Assembly: GCA_027924585.1 (NCBI GenBank)
Contig: BSBM01000321.1
Location: forward strand, 1,501,001 to 1,565,000
DNA: 64,000 nucleotides
Direction of reading: 5' to 3'
DNA from: Larix kaempferi
Taxonomy: Eukaryota > Streptophyta > Pinopsida > Pinales > Pinaceae
In this document: in pieces, positions 23,006 through 34,140 of the stretch
Position numbering within the stretch: the stretch's first letter is position 1
How the letters are laid out: the number at the start of each line of letters is the position of its first letter
Notes under the pieces: generated by a model
What the model saw: only the letters and a program-made list of their open reading frames with translations
Told to the model about the DNA's origin: nothing
Database searches by the model: none
Program-made: the position numbers and the translations under genes

Positions 23006-23017
23006 GCTCTGATACCA
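23006..23017 (-). promoter_or_regulatory. TE-G primer-binding site, initiator Met tRNA
   Basis: On the minus strand TGGTATCAGAGC starts at the first base after the 5' LTR: a perfect match to the standard initiator Met tRNA primer site. Confidence 0.93.
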
Positions 23018-23622
23018 TGTTAAATTTTTAGCATTAATTCACAATACTCTAGGATCTTTACTGAGAGAATAACATGTACAGTATATCAATGCATATCAAT
23101 CATAACAAGCATGTCAATCATCACAAGAAGCAAAAGCATGAGAGACAAGAGACACAGAGTTTCCGTGGGGAAAACCCTAAGGTGAAAAACCCCACAACTT
23201 CCTCAAAGATAGAGAGAGCAATGGCTCAACCAAAGTACAACCAAAATACACAGAGATAGTCTCCTAGTAGCAGATGATCCTCCTTCTCACTAGTGAGCCA
23301 CTTTCTGAGTGAAGGAAGAATGAGTTTCCGAATGATCCAAATAGAGATCTCTCGATCTCTATTTATACTTGTCCTGTTTGCCCAATAACCTTATGGGGCC
23401 GACTTGTCTAGCTGGGTACATCAACCATATAATATATAAATCAGGGCCAACACCACACATGGTGGTCTAATAACCCATCGACAAGTTAACATACTTGCGA
23501 CACTTGTCAATACACATGATGACACTTCCATATAGAGGAATGACACATCTCTATAGGAGTACAATAATATATAAATGAAATACATGGATGAAATACATTC
23601 TGAAGTTACATATACATCAACA
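23018..23622 (-). repeat. TE-G 5' LTR
   Basis: 605 bp, same ends as 16457-17061. On the minus strand a TATAAATAG box lies at about 23366-23358, so transcription would run leftwards into gag. Confidence 0.95.
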
Positions 23623-23627
23623 ATTTC

Positions 23628-24146
23628 AAGGTGTTTGAACTAGAGACAGAGTTACTTACAGCCATGACCAAGCTATTCCAGCTTTCTGGCAATGAACACA
23701 AGATTAGAAGAGCCCTAACCTCATCATCAAAGTTCACACTTACAGAACTTAGTTGATTTGTAACCGTGTTAAACTCATTTAAACTATCAGTAACAGATCC
23801 ACCTTCATACATCTTCATATTAAATAAACACTTCATTAGAAATACCTTGTTGGAGGCCAAGGGTTTTTCATACAGCTTACCCAATGCGCTCATCAAATAT
23901 TCTGTTGTCGTTTCTTTTGAGATATTGAAAGCCATCGACGAAGCCAGGGGACACCCGTATTGTTCCCAGTGCCTTTCTATCAAGAACCTCCCATTCTTCG
24001 TCCTTCATAGCCGCAGACTGGTTTGCTTTTCCTCCAAATGGTAGGAATAGATCCTTCTAGTACAGATAGTCCTCCATTTGCATCTTCCATTACTGGAAGT
24101 TTTGGCCATTAAACTTCTAGACCTTAAACTTTCCTTCTTCTGCCAT
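23628..24146 (-). pseudogene. TE-C copia gag, N-terminal part
   Basis: Begins MAEEGKFKV at 24146, just inside the primer-binding site. An early part with three stops reads KFNGQNFQ, WKMQMEDYLY and KDLFLPFGGKANQSAAM. A frameshift near 23925 leads into a 125-codon open part: HWEQYGCPLASSMAFNISKE, ETTTEYLMSALGKLYEKPL, SLNEFNTVTNQLSSVSVNFD and ALLILCSLPESWNSLVMAVS, which is a copia UBN2-type gag core. TE-G cuts it at SSSNTLK; the remainder is at 16165-16451. Confidence 0.9.
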
Positions 24147-24207
24147 TGCTCCCACTCAAACTAGAAACACTAGCTTCTTGTGGGTTTATCTGCCAAATAG
24201 ACCTTCA

Positions 24208-24219
24208 GCTCTAATACCA
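24208..24219 (-). promoter_or_regulatory. TE-C primer-binding site, initiator Met tRNA
   Basis: On the minus strand TGGTATTAGAGC lies two bases inside the 5' LTR. It differs at one position (C to T) from the standard initiator Met primer site. Confidence 0.85.
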
Positions 24220-24221
24220 AT

Positions 24222-24653
24222 TGTTAGAAAAAATGGATCGCAGAGCAATAAAAATGAACAAAAAATGCAAATATAATCTCACATACACATTGCAAGAGAC
24301 ACAGATATATCTTGGTTCACCCAACTTGGGCGACGTCCACACTGAAGTTTCCAGTCCTTATTATTGTCCCGTCCAGCAAAGTGAAGGGATACAACCTGCA
24401 GCACAACCGCTGCACTTCCTCTTTACTGTCTCATAGTCTCTCTTCTGATCTCAGAGATCTTTACAATGCATAAAACCTAATGCCTCAACCCTAGCTGTAT
24501 TACAATGTCTTTCTTTTATAAGGGAAATACAATGGGAAAATACCACGGGATACCCAAAAACCATGTGCCCACAAATGAGTGTACAGTCCTCCGGGGTGCA
24601 CGGCTGAGACAATATCATCTATGAGACTGGAAGATCTGGATCCACAACCAACA
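24222..24653 (-). repeat. TE-C 5' LTR
   Basis: 432 bp. A minus-strand TATAAAAG-like box lies near 24510-24522. It is shorter than the 3' LTR by one internal deletion. It is followed by the second TTACT duplication. Confidence 0.93.
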
Positions 24654-25163
24654 TTACTAACTCTTCTTCAAGCCTTTCCAATTCTTCCTTCTTCTTATCA
24701 ATCTCCCTATTCAATATCTGGACTGAATCAAGGTTTGCACCAGCAAATACCCCTAAGGCTGCAGCTGTCTCAATTGCTCCTGTCTGGGGATCACTTGTTT
24801 GTTGATCCCATATTATTTGATTTGGAATAGATACTTCTAATCCACCTTGATCCATACTTATCTTCTTATCCCTTTTGATCACTGCTTTATTTTCTTTGCT
24901 GTAGAAATAATGTCCAAGAGGGACTACAACATCATCTTCATATCCAAAGAAATAGAAATGACATTCTCAGTTGAAATTAATGAAGGTGTTTGAGTGACAA
25001 TGGGACTATGTATAGACATGGTAACTTGAGGAGTAGTCAGAGGGGTAGAGACAACCTGAGGAACTGATGGGACATGGGTCGGAGAAGGGATTGAAGTGAA
25101 GGATTCAGAAAGTGGAACATGATCATCATTAGCAGGTGATGATGAGGAGGGAATTGAGGGTGG
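24654..25163 (-). pseudogene. H ORF, second (middle) segment
   Basis: The middle of the split H reading frame. After TE-E is removed, the first segment ...STLSLPTVDEP runs in phase into PSIPSSSSPANDDHVPLSES, a Ser/Thr/Pro-rich low-complexity part with HSPIVTQTPSLISTENVIS. A one-base slip near 24950 precedes GYEDDVVVPLGHYFYSKENK, then SMDQGGLEVSIPNQIIWDQQ and the start of a coiled coil, REIDKKKEELERLEEELV, which joins in phase to the third segment across TE-C. The family is not recognised. Confidence 0.6.
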
Positions 25164-26500
25164 TGGTGAGCTCCCAGTATGGATTCCTAATGAGGGAAGT
25201 TGTGCTAAGAGCCTACTTTAATTATCAACCCAGGGTACGTACAAACTTCAGAGGTGCAGGCACTATCTGTGCTCTTATAAGATAGTCTTTGTCATGGTTG
25301 GGTACTGGTATCAATGTTTAAAGGTTTCCTAATCTATGTATAAAAAAATACTTATACTAAGAAGTTTAAATACTGAAGACAATAAATCTATATTAAAGAA
25401 TGTAAATGATGAAAGTGAGAAAGATGTTCCTAAGAATTTACTTGCTGCAAATAGGGAATTCAGATTATGAAAGTGAATGTTGAAAACATAGCAGATTTAT
25501 TCTAAAATAATGAAAGCTGGATCTGTAATCTAAGGAGCAATTACTATGGATCAAATGCATAAAACTAGAATTCTGATCTAAGTTATTTGAATGTCAAAAA
25601 CTAAGTTCGGAGTGCAATTATCTAATGCTACAAATTCACCATTAATTAACCAGATTAATCAATCTTGATGAGCAACTAATCATAATGGAAACATTCATAA
25701 GCTTTAAGATTTGGACCATTATTTCAAAGGAAATGCAAGTACATAAGGAAATAGATGTTAAAAATGTGCATTGGAGGAATGCGGTTACAGGACTACTGAA
25801 ACAGTATTGTTGAACTACAGAATGCGTTATAAATTACTACGGAATCAGAACACCATTCAAATGCTTCCATATGCGATATAGATTCCAATCAATGTAAAGC
25901 ACATAATAGAATACCTGAAAAGTAAGATCTCCTGACTTATGTGTTGGAGGGGCCCTCTCCAACCCGTACTCAGGAGTGAACGAAACTTATATACGCTGAC
26001 TAGAAAGCAACATTGATCCTTTATTTAATATATCAACTTCATGGTTTAACAAAAGTCTGTAACTCAAAGTATCTCAACAGTATAAAAACGTAAAGCAATG
26101 TTTCTCAAAAATGGCAACAAGATTCTCTCACTAGCCGAGAGACCGTATATATATGCCTCTAATACTCGACCTAACTTATATGTCTAAATGCCGATTTTGT
26201 TTCAATAGGCGTTCTCTCTAGAAATCAGGAAAAAGGCGCTGAGCTCTACATGATCTATCAGTCCTCTGCTTTATCTACGTGTGTGTCCTTAATGTACCTG
26301 AACTTGCTCAATCATACTCGATTTTCACATAATTAGTTTATTGAACACGCATTTAAACATACAAGAATAATCTTTAAAATAACTTCATTAAATAATCAAG
26401 GTAAAACATGTTTCCCACAAAACAAGTGTATTTCTTCCCTTTTTCTTGTGCTTTTGCTATGTGGAAATGGCTATCAGATACCTATATCTTGGAGTCATCA
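25164..26500 (-). repeat. TE-E 3' LTR
   Basis: 1337 bp, matching 31760-32736 plus 49009-49371 with scattered differences. The AT-rich centre has no ORF. Inside it the minus strand shows CATATATATACGG near 26143-26155 as a TATA-like element. A purine-rich ATGGGGTAGAA precedes it on the minus strand and may be the polypurine tract. Confidence 0.93.
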
Positions 26501-26669
26501 TTCTACCCCATACTTGAAGGATTCACCCATCCTTGGGTGACATGTTCAACTCTTCGACGACCTCTCTGATGTCCCATGCTACCACCCTTGGGATCCTTTC
26601 CTACCTGTGGTAGCCCATGGTCTGATCCTCCTTGACCCATGCTCTCCTCTCTTCTTCTTCATTAATATG

Positions 26670-28832
26670 TCATTTAATAACCGGGGGAAGGAAGAATGGG
26701 GGATTTAGCCTCATTCCAATCCACATGTGTTGATTCCTTATCAGGGATTCCTTGTATAGTTTGGCTTTGAAAAGAGCATCTTCAAGTCTGAGAGGGGAGT
26801 GGAGTTCTCTTCCTTTTAGATCATTTGCTACTCTGCGCCATCTTTCCTTAATGGACTCATGAACCTCCTTGTGTGTGCTTTGGAGAGTAATATCAAAGTG
26901 AGCCATAGCCTCCTGCTGCTTTGCAAGGAGAATGGGGATCAACTCCTCGTCTTGGGTGAGGATCCTATGGTTGTAAATGATTCCTTCAGGGTGAGTTGGC
27001 TCTGCTCTGACCATCAATGGGGTTTTCCATTTTACAGCAACGTAAATGTGGTAGTCCTGAGCTCGCTCAATTTCATGATTCATCCATGAACACAGTGCCC
27101 TCAACTGGAAATCGCCCATGTATGGGTTTGGCGACCAGTTGGGCGAGCCAGGAACTACAAAATTGTGCAAGAAAAATTCACTTAACTGGTCCTTCTCCAA
27201 CTCTCTGGAGTTCAGATATGCGTCCATAAATTCTTTGGGGGAGTTTATCTCGATTGGGAGTCCTTGTTTTACCCTTTGGAGTTGGAATTTGCCCCACTTC
27301 TCCTGTAGATAAACTGCATAAATTGTTGATGGCGGCCTGAGGTCTCGTAGTCTATCATATATGTTAGTGGTAGTAGCCAAAACGTACCTCAATTGGGTAA
27401 TCTCCTGGTCCTTTTTGGATAACTCCTCTTGTGCCTCAACCAATTTCTCTTGAAGTACTGAATTTTTCTGCTCAGCCAGCCTTAGCTCCCCTGCATGATG
27501 CATTTTTGGGATTTTTGTCTTTTCAAGTGAAAACAGAGGAGATGTGGGCTGGCTTCCTGACCCAATTCTTAACATTGCCAGCTCCTTTCTGAGCTTTTCC
27601 AACTCTGCCCGTGCCTCAGCGAATTGGTTGACGACCCCAGGGTTTTCATTGTGCTCAGGAGGGTTCCCCTGGAAGTTATCTTGCTCTTCTTGTGTGTTCT
27701 TCTCTTCTTCTGTATCCTGTTGTTCATCCTGCTCTTCTTCTTCATCATGTTCCTCTTCTTCATCATGTTCCTCTTCTTCATCCTGCTCTTCTTCTTCATC
27801 CTGCTCTTCTTCTTCATCCAGCTCATCTAGTGTAGTGGGATCTTCCTGATCTACCAAAAGATCATCGTCATCATCAGACACATTTTGAACAAGGGGGATG
27901 GGTTCCCTTTTCTCCTCCTTGGAAACTCAGAATCTGGATGCCTGTGTGAATCTTTTACTTCGTCTCTTCGACCCTTGATTACTGGTAGAAATCCCTGGGT
28001 CTATTTTGGGGGAGTCGTCTCGTGAATGATTTATCTTCACCAAGGTATCAGCCACACTGTCCAGGTAAATTTTCCTCTTCGTCCCTGATGTAGAGGTGGT
28101 CTTGTTCTTTGATTCAAGTGGAAGGGGTGTACCCTTCATTCTTTGAACATCCTTAGTAGATACCAACACGAATTCTTCCCAAGAAAGCTCTGGGATCTGT
28201 GCTTTTAATTCCTCACAAACTATTAATTTGATCAGCCCATGGTGGGATAATGTGTCCTCTTTTCCTTTAACCACTTTCTTGCTCATTTCCTCCAGAGATA
28301 GGAGCAAGTAGTATGGAATACTAATGTTGTTGTTCGATGAAAGTTGGGTCCTATGCCTCAACAGCTCTAGAATTCGAAAATGAAAAATGGGAACATAACT
28401 TAACCTACCAGTGCATGTAATGTACTTCTGGACGATTGCAGCCATTTCATCCCATGGTGCTGGCATGGAGAGTCTTTTGAACCCATTTTTATCTTTGTCG
28501 TAGACCTCTCCTCGTTCGAAAAATGCTTCCTTTGCTGCATGGTTTGCCTCCCGGTTATCCCTACTCCAATGTAGGCCCATTGGTAGACCAGTGAATTTGG
28601 CAATCACGTCCTCATCCAATTTTATACGTAACCCCTTCACTCGAGTGACGAACTGTTCATCCTTGATATGTTTTAAATTTATGGCAAACTCCAGAGCTAG
28701 CCCTGCATCGTATCCGCTCAATCCTAAGATGAAAGGCATCCATCTTGTGTTGCGGATGATTGCTAGGACTCGCGGGCTCTGATAAATAGCACTGTGCTCC
28801 TCTGGTTTGCTTTTCTTGAAGCCTTTTGTCAT
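26670..28832 (-). pseudogene. TE-E 3' accessory ORF, plant-transposon-protein type, one stop
   Basis: Two open frames, 28832-27927 and 27926-26670, are in the same phase and separated only by a TGA at 27927-27929, giving about 720 codons. The N-terminal half (SPRVLAIIRNTRWMPFILGL, LALEFAINLKHIKDEQF, RVKGLRIKLDEDVIAKFTGL) follows the pattern of the ORF found after integrase in Athila-type elements, annotated as putative plant transposon protein. The middle holds an extreme acidic tract (repeats of DEEEEH and DEEEEQ near 27720-27830). A coiled coil follows (RAELEKLRKELAMLRIG; LRLAEQKNSVLQEKLVEAQE), then a globular C-terminus with WIGMRLNPPFFLPPVIK. It sits where env-like genes sit, but I see no signal peptide or membrane segment. 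The family assignment is from memory of the pattern. Confidence 0.75.
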
Positions 28833-29779
28833 CCTGAAATCCTTTATTGTAACAGTAAACCAGCACTTGCAGCGTGGCTATCTTTCCTTAAATGGTCACG
28901 GTTGATTACCGGTTTGAGGGCTAGATTGTTGTGTGCGTGACCACACTAACTTCCAGTTTCTTTCTTTTGGAGGGTTCTGAGAGGTTTCGTATATTCCAAA
29001 CTGTGGAATATTATACAGCCTTAATTAACTGCCTTTCTGCACTTATCCTCATCATCGTTCCTTGTACTTGCTGCTTTATCCTTTTCTTTCCATAACCGAG
29101 CCCTGTACTTTGTTCCATCATTGTATCTTGCCCCATTTGCTTTGATTATTTGGAATTTATGGCGGCTAGATGCGGGTATCATGAAGGTGGTAATCATGAT
29201 TTATTTAGGCTGATATGACTTGGGTAGCAATCATGACTTATTGAGGCCATTCTATACTGATTTTCTACCGTCGAACGAATATATAAGTTGTCCTCAGCTT
29301 TAGAAATCACATGTCTTGCGGGATAATGTTTGTGCCTTAAAAATAAAACAAAGATGTTTAGAGATTACCTTGTTATGTTTGTAGCGTACATGAGTTTATG
29401 ATCTGGCCCGATTTTTATGTGTGGCAGATTTTGTAGTAGATTTGGTAGTGTCTGTAGTAAATTTTGGCATGTCAGTAGTTACGTGCATGTGCTGCTTTTC
29501 TTTGTGTTCTTTTGAATTTGGTGTATTTTCTGCTTTTGAAAGTTGTGCCATTTGCTGATTCGAATTTGTGATGATGCTTTCCTATTGAAGATAGGATTGT
29601 GCATTGTATTTTGTAACCTATGCTGGCTCTCTTGAATAGATTGCAGGCTCGCATGAATATGCTGAAATGATTGAATAGCTTGTTTGCATGAATTATGTAG
29701 TAGCTGATGACTTTGCTTTCTGTATGAATACATGGCTGGCTCGCTTGGGTGCTGAAATGTTTGAAGTTTGATGTACTAA
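28833..29779. other. TE-E spacer between integrase and accessory ORF, part 1
   Basis: No ORF of substance on either strand. It is moderately AT-rich with runs of T and no structural RNA signal that I can see. Confidence 0.5.
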
Positions 29780-29890
29780 CTTGATAATGTTGCTAGCTCG
29801 CTTGAATAATTGCAGGCTCGTTTGAATTGGATGGCAGGCTCGCTTGAATAACTGCAGGCTCATTTGAATTGGATGGCAGGCTCACTTGAT
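29780..29890. repeat. Short tandem repeat, GGCTCGCTTGAAT units
   Basis: Alternating copies of GGCTCGCTTGAATAATTGCA and GGCTCGTTTGAATTGGATGG-like units, about 26-30 bp each, four to five copies. Related single units lie further left near 29640-29750. Confidence 0.8.
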
Positions 29891-30029
29891 TTAATCTGTA
29901 GTATTTGATTTCTTTATTGTTGGCTGGAATTCATGCCTGGATCTCTTGCAGTGTGCATGCTGGTTTTTCATGTGAATATGTTATGCCCTACATTGTTACC
30001 TGTATTTACCTGATTTGATCATGTTTTTT

Positions 30030-30120
30030 TTCATATATATATATATATTTCTCTTTTTTTCTCTCTTTTTTTTTCATCATTTTTTTTAATTTTTTCTCTT
30101 TTTTCTTTTTTTTCATCATC

Positions 30121-30160
<40 letters not shown>

Positions 30161-30162
30161 TT

Positions 30163-30201
<39 letters not shown>

Positions 30202-30205
30202 ATTT
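30030..30205. repeat. Microsatellite: pyrimidine tracts and (TA)n
   Basis: Two (TA)n runs (near 30123-30152 and 30168-30197) are separated by T-rich sequence and preceded by CTTTTT-type tracts. Simple sequence only. Confidence 0.95.
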
Positions 30206-30270
30206 TTATGAACTGAATTTCACTGATTTCCTACGTTCTCTATCAGCATCAATTGTTGCTGGTAGAGTAC

Positions 30271-31759
30271 CTATGTAAACTCCTCTTTTGACTGCGGCTT
30301 TTTGTAAAGTTTTAGCCTATGTCCATTCACTATCATGGAGAACTCATCTTCATCAATTGTAATAATCCTCACAGCTCCATTTTCATAGATCTTTTGAATT
30401 ATGTAAGGTCCAAGCCATTTGGTGGTTAGCTTCCCATTGAATGTGTGAAATCTGGAGTCATAAAGTAGTGCCCAGTCACCTTCCTTGAACTTTTTATCTT
30501 TTAGGTGTTTGTCATGCCACTGCTTTCTTTGTTGTTGGATGATTTTAGTATGGGCAAGTGCTTGCTGGAGCTGTTCATCTAGATGATTCAGTTGTAGCAT
30601 GCATTATTGTTGTATCTCTGATAGCTCCATATTTAATTCTGCTGCAATTATTAATGTCTTTATTTCAAATTCAATTGGCAGCATGACTTTCTTTCCATAG
30701 ACTAGTTCATAAGGTGTGAATCCTGTAGTTGTCTTCCATGTAGTATTATAAGCCCAAACTGCCTCACTAAGTCTGTCATCCCAATCCCTTTTGTGGAGTT
30801 GGACAGTTTTTGTCAAAATTCTCTCTAATTCTCTGTTGGTTACCTCGGCTTGACCATTTGCTTGAGGGTGATAGGAAGATGACTGTCTGTGCTTTACATT
30901 GTTCCTTTTCAACAAGTCTTCAATTAGATTTGATGTAAATTGTGGGCCCTGATCAGAAACTAGTTCTCTTGGTACCCCAAACCTATGAAAGATCTGCTCA
31001 GTGAATAATTTTTCCACGTTGGTTTCATTTGTTGCAGCCAGTGCTACTACCTCGGTCCACTTTGTAAGGTAGTCAGTGCATACTAGGATGTAACTTTTCT
31101 TATTAGACTATGGGTTGGTTGGACCGAGAAAATCAAATCCCCATTTTTCGAATGCCTCCAAGGAGATTTGTGGATGGAGTGGCATCTCTTGTTTTTGTGT
31201 TGGTTTCCCCATTCTTTGGCAATCATCACAGTGTGAAACATATTCGTAAGTATCCTTGTGGAGTGTTGGCCAATAATACCCTGTCTACAAGATTTTATGG
31301 GCTGTCCTCTTTGCAACATAGTGTCCTCCACATGGTTCATTGTGTGTGGCATGCATTATTTCATGCACCTCATCTTCTCTAATGCACCTTTTGAGTATCT
31401 GATCTATTCCCTATTTGAAAAGCATTCCTTCTATCCACGTGTATGTGGTACTTTGCCTTATTACTTTTGTTTTTTCTTTATGACTGTAATGTTCTGGAAA
31501 CTTTCCAGACACTAGATAGTTTTCTATGTTAGCAAACCATGGGCTTCTTGTGGATATGGAAAAAAGGTGCTCATCTAGAAAACTGTCATTGATTACCTCA
31601 CTCTCTTGTCCATGTGTCAGCCTAGATAGAAATTCAACCACCACATTGTGTTTTCCTGGCTTGTCTAAAATTGTAATGTCAAACTCTTGGAGGAGGAGCA
31701 GCCATCTGATGACTTGAGCACTTCTGTTAGGTTTGTTCATGAGATATCTTATGGTTGAG
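30271..31759 (-). pseudogene. TE-E RNase H end and integrase
   Basis: Begins abruptly at the inner edge of the 5' LTR inside RNase H: STIRYLMNKPNRSAQVIRWL, FDITILDKPGKHNVVVEFLS. Integrase follows in one frame: the zinc domain HATHNEPCGGHYVAKRTAHKI with CDDCQRMGKP, then the core FDFLGPTNP and VCTDYLTKWTEVVAL, VSDQGPQFTSNLIEDLLKRN, and YHPQANGQAEVTNRELERIL (D, D and E kept). The C-terminal module is KFKEGDWALLYDSRFHTF and TKWLGPYIIQKIYENGAVRI. Stops: TAG near 31402, TAG near 31289 (HKIL-stop-TGYYW, where Gln is expected), TAG near 31110, TAA near 30604. Everything upstream of the RNase H C-terminus is deleted. Confidence 0.92.
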
Positions 31760-32736
31760 TGGTGAGCTCCCAGTATGGATTCCTAATGAGGGCAGTTGTA
31801 CTAAGAGCCTACTTTAATTAACAACTCGAGGTACGTACAAACTTCATAGGTGCAGGCACTATCTATGCTCTTATAGGATAGTCTTTGTCGTGGTTGGGTA
31901 TTGGTATCAATGTTTAAAGATTGCCTAATCTATGTATAAAGAAAATACTTATACTAAGAAGTTTAAATATTGAAGATAGTAAATCTATATTAAAGAATGT
32001 AAATGTTGAAAGTGAGAAAGATGTTCCTAAGAATTTACTTGCTGCAAATAGGGAATTCAGATTATGAAAGTGAATGCTGAAAACATAGCAGATCTATTCT
32101 AAAATAATGAAAGATGGATCTGTAATCTAAGGAGCAATTACTGTGGATCAAATGCATAAAACTAGAATTCTGATCTAAGCTATTTGAATGTCAAAAACTA
32201 AGTTCGAAGTGCAACTATCTAATGCTACAAATTCACCATTAATTAACCAAAGTAATCAATCTTGATGAGCAACTAATCATAATGGAAACATTCATAAGCT
32301 TTAATATTTGGACCATTATTTTGAAGGCAATGTGAGTACATAAGGAAATAGATGTTTAAAATGTGCATTGGAGGAATGTGGTTACAGGACTACTGAAACA
32401 GTATTGCTGAACTACATAATGCATTATAAATTACTATGGAATCAGAACACCATTCAAATGCTTCCATATGCAATATAGATTCCAATCAATGTAAATCACA
32501 TAATAGAATACCTGAAAAGTAATATCTCCTAACTTAAGTGTTGGAGGGGCCCTCTCCAACCCGTACTCAGGAGTGAACGAAACTTATATACGCTGACTAG
32601 AAAGCAACATCGATCATTTATTTAAAATATCAACTTCATGGTTTAACAAAAGTTTGTAACTCAAAGTATCTCAACAGTATAAAAACGTAAAGCAATGTTT
32701 CTAAAAAATGGCAACAGGATTCTCTCGCTAGCTGAG
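31760..32736 (-). repeat. TE-E 5' LTR, left portion
   Basis: 977 bp of the 1340-bp LTR, from TGGTGAGCTCCC to the CTGAG target site of TE-D. It aligns throughout with 25164-26140. Confidence 0.93.
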
Positions 32737-33484
32737 TGTTAACACCCAAAAAATGCTCACTACCTCATCTACCCTATTACATGACTCATTTGTCCATATT
32801 TCCTACCATATTTACCTTCAGAACCTTAAAATCCCATTAAAAAGCCTCCAAAAGGCCACAAAACCATCAAAAAAGCCTCCAAAAGGCCAAAAAACCCCTT
32901 TTCCCCCCAAAATAATCCAAAATTCCTCCAAAATAGCAAAAACCCTCTAAAAAGGGAATAAAAAATATAGAAAAAGAGAAAAAAAGGAGGAAAAAACCCT
33001 ATACAGCTGACCTAAACCATATGGTTCCCAAAACCATGGGCTAGCACTCCAGCACTAAAAACCTATAAATAGGTGATGGAGACCCCTCATTTCATATCCA
33101 CAATAAAATACACCCTTAGTCTGCCAAAATCACTCTCGAAACCCTAGCTCACCCTTGAGATACTTTCACCATTGAGTGCCCCTTTTGGCCCATTTCCACC
33201 ATTTGGAGAAAGAGAAGGAGCAAAGATGGAGTTTGGAGCAATCCTCTTGGACCATTGCAAGAACTTCACCAACCTCTACACTTGAGGTAAAATTTTAATA
33301 CAAAACAAGAAAGATCTTCACCATTTCTATTTTGTGTCTTTGTTATGTTTATTAATGCTCATGCTAGTTTAGAATCTATATTGCTTTAGTACTTTAATTT
33401 ATTGTTTAGTGAACTGCTACTAAGGAGTCCATTCTCCTTAGTAGGTGCTCATTTGCACAAGCTAGGGTGAAAACCCTAGCTACA
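32737..33484 (+). repeat. TE-D 5' LTR
   Basis: 748 bp. It differs from the 3' copy chiefly in having two instead of three units of a 31-bp AAGCCTCCAAAAGGC repeat near 32850-32900. It starts TGTTAACACCC and ends TAGCTACA. Confidence 0.96.
33064..33072 (+). promoter_or_regulatory. TE-D LTR TATA box
   Basis: TATAAATAG, preceded by ACC and followed about 30 bp on by CCTCATTTCATATCC, a plausible transcription start region. The same box is in the 3' LTR near 48585. Confidence 0.75.
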
Positions 33485-33488
33485 GTTT

Positions 33489-33500
33489 TGGTGACTCCCC
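33489..33500 (+). promoter_or_regulatory. TE-D primer-binding site candidate
   Basis: TGGTGACTCCCC lies four bases after the 5' LTR. It resembles the TGGCGACTC-type sites used by Tat-lineage elements. I do not assign the tRNA with confidence. Confidence 0.6.
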
Positions 33501-33589
33501 TTATGTTCCTTTGAATTTCTGGTTATAGTTTTTAAAGTTTCAAATGTTTTTAATTTTTTGCAATATTTTTCTGTTTGGCTGTCCCTTTC

Positions 33590-34140
33590 GGCTGTCGTAA
33601 ACCGCATCTTTTACCCCCTGCAGTTGCATTCCGACCGCGTCTTTCAGGCCTTTACCTGCGATCCAACCGTGGCTCTCAGACTGTTTCCGGTGGCCTATCG
33701 GCCGTTTTCAGTCTTTTACCTGCAATCCGACCGCGGCTATTAGCTTGTTCGGGGCGATCCGACTGCAGCTATTCACCCTTTTCACTCATCCCGACTGCGG
33801 CTTTCAGCCATTTTCCTGCAACCCATGTGCGCTTGTCGGCCCTTTTTCTCGCGTCCCGGCTGTGGCTTTCAGCCATTTTCCTGCAACCCGACTGCGTCTG
33901 TCGGCCTTTTCCCTGCGTCCCTACTGCGGGTTCCAGCCATTTTTCTGTAACCCGACTGCATCTTTTGGCCTTTTTCCCGCGTCCCGCCTGTGACTTTCAG
34001 CCTTTTTCCTGCAACCCACCTGCGGCTTTTGACATGTTTCCTGCGGTCCGACTGCATCTTTTGGCCAAAAACCCACAACCTGTCTGCGACTGTTGCTCTG
34101 TTTCCCACGGTCCGACCACCGATATTTGCCATAGACCCAC
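33590..34140 (+). repeat. TE-D leader: 33-36-bp GC-rich repeats
   Basis: About 15 imperfect units around CCGACTGCGGCTTTCAGCC and TTTTCCTGCAACCCGACTGC, alternating in two subtypes. A 246-codon open frame through it (33575-34315) is a repeat artefact with no domain. Confidence 0.88.

Larger units (their letters stand above)
16457..23622 (-). mobile_element. TE-G: Ty1/copia LTR retrotransposon nested in TE-C
   Basis: A 7166-bp element with two 605-bp LTRs, TGTTAAATTTT to ATACATCAACA, and a target duplication ATTTC at 16452-16456 and 23623-23627. It is inserted in the same orientation into the gag of TE-C. It is the best preserved copia element here: the main gag-pol frame from 21870 to 18415 has only one stop. 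The LTRs are the same length but differ at several positions in the first 200 bp alone, so the copy is not brand-new. Confidence 0.96.
12526..24653 (-). mobile_element. TE-C: Ty1/copia LTR retrotransposon, interrupted by TE-G
   Basis: Bounded by LTRs starting TGTTAGAAAAA and ending CCACAACCAACA, with a 5-bp target duplication TTACT at 12521-12525 and 24654-24658. Without TE-G it is about 5 kb. Reading leftwards on the minus strand the order is 5' LTR, primer-binding site, gag, protease, integrase, RT, RNase H, polypurine tract and 3' LTR: integrase before RT, hence copia. It inserted into the H reading frame in the same orientation. Coding is broken by several frameshifts and stops. Confidence 0.95.

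Noticed and set aside
27544-27849. Plus-strand Ser/Cys- or Phe/Leu-rich ORFs
   Set aside because: Antisense reading of the acidic DEEEE tract of the TE-E accessory ORF.
26670-28832. env gene in TE-E
   Set aside because: It is in the env position, but there is no signal peptide, membrane anchor or cleavage motif; it fits the Athila-type accessory ORF better.
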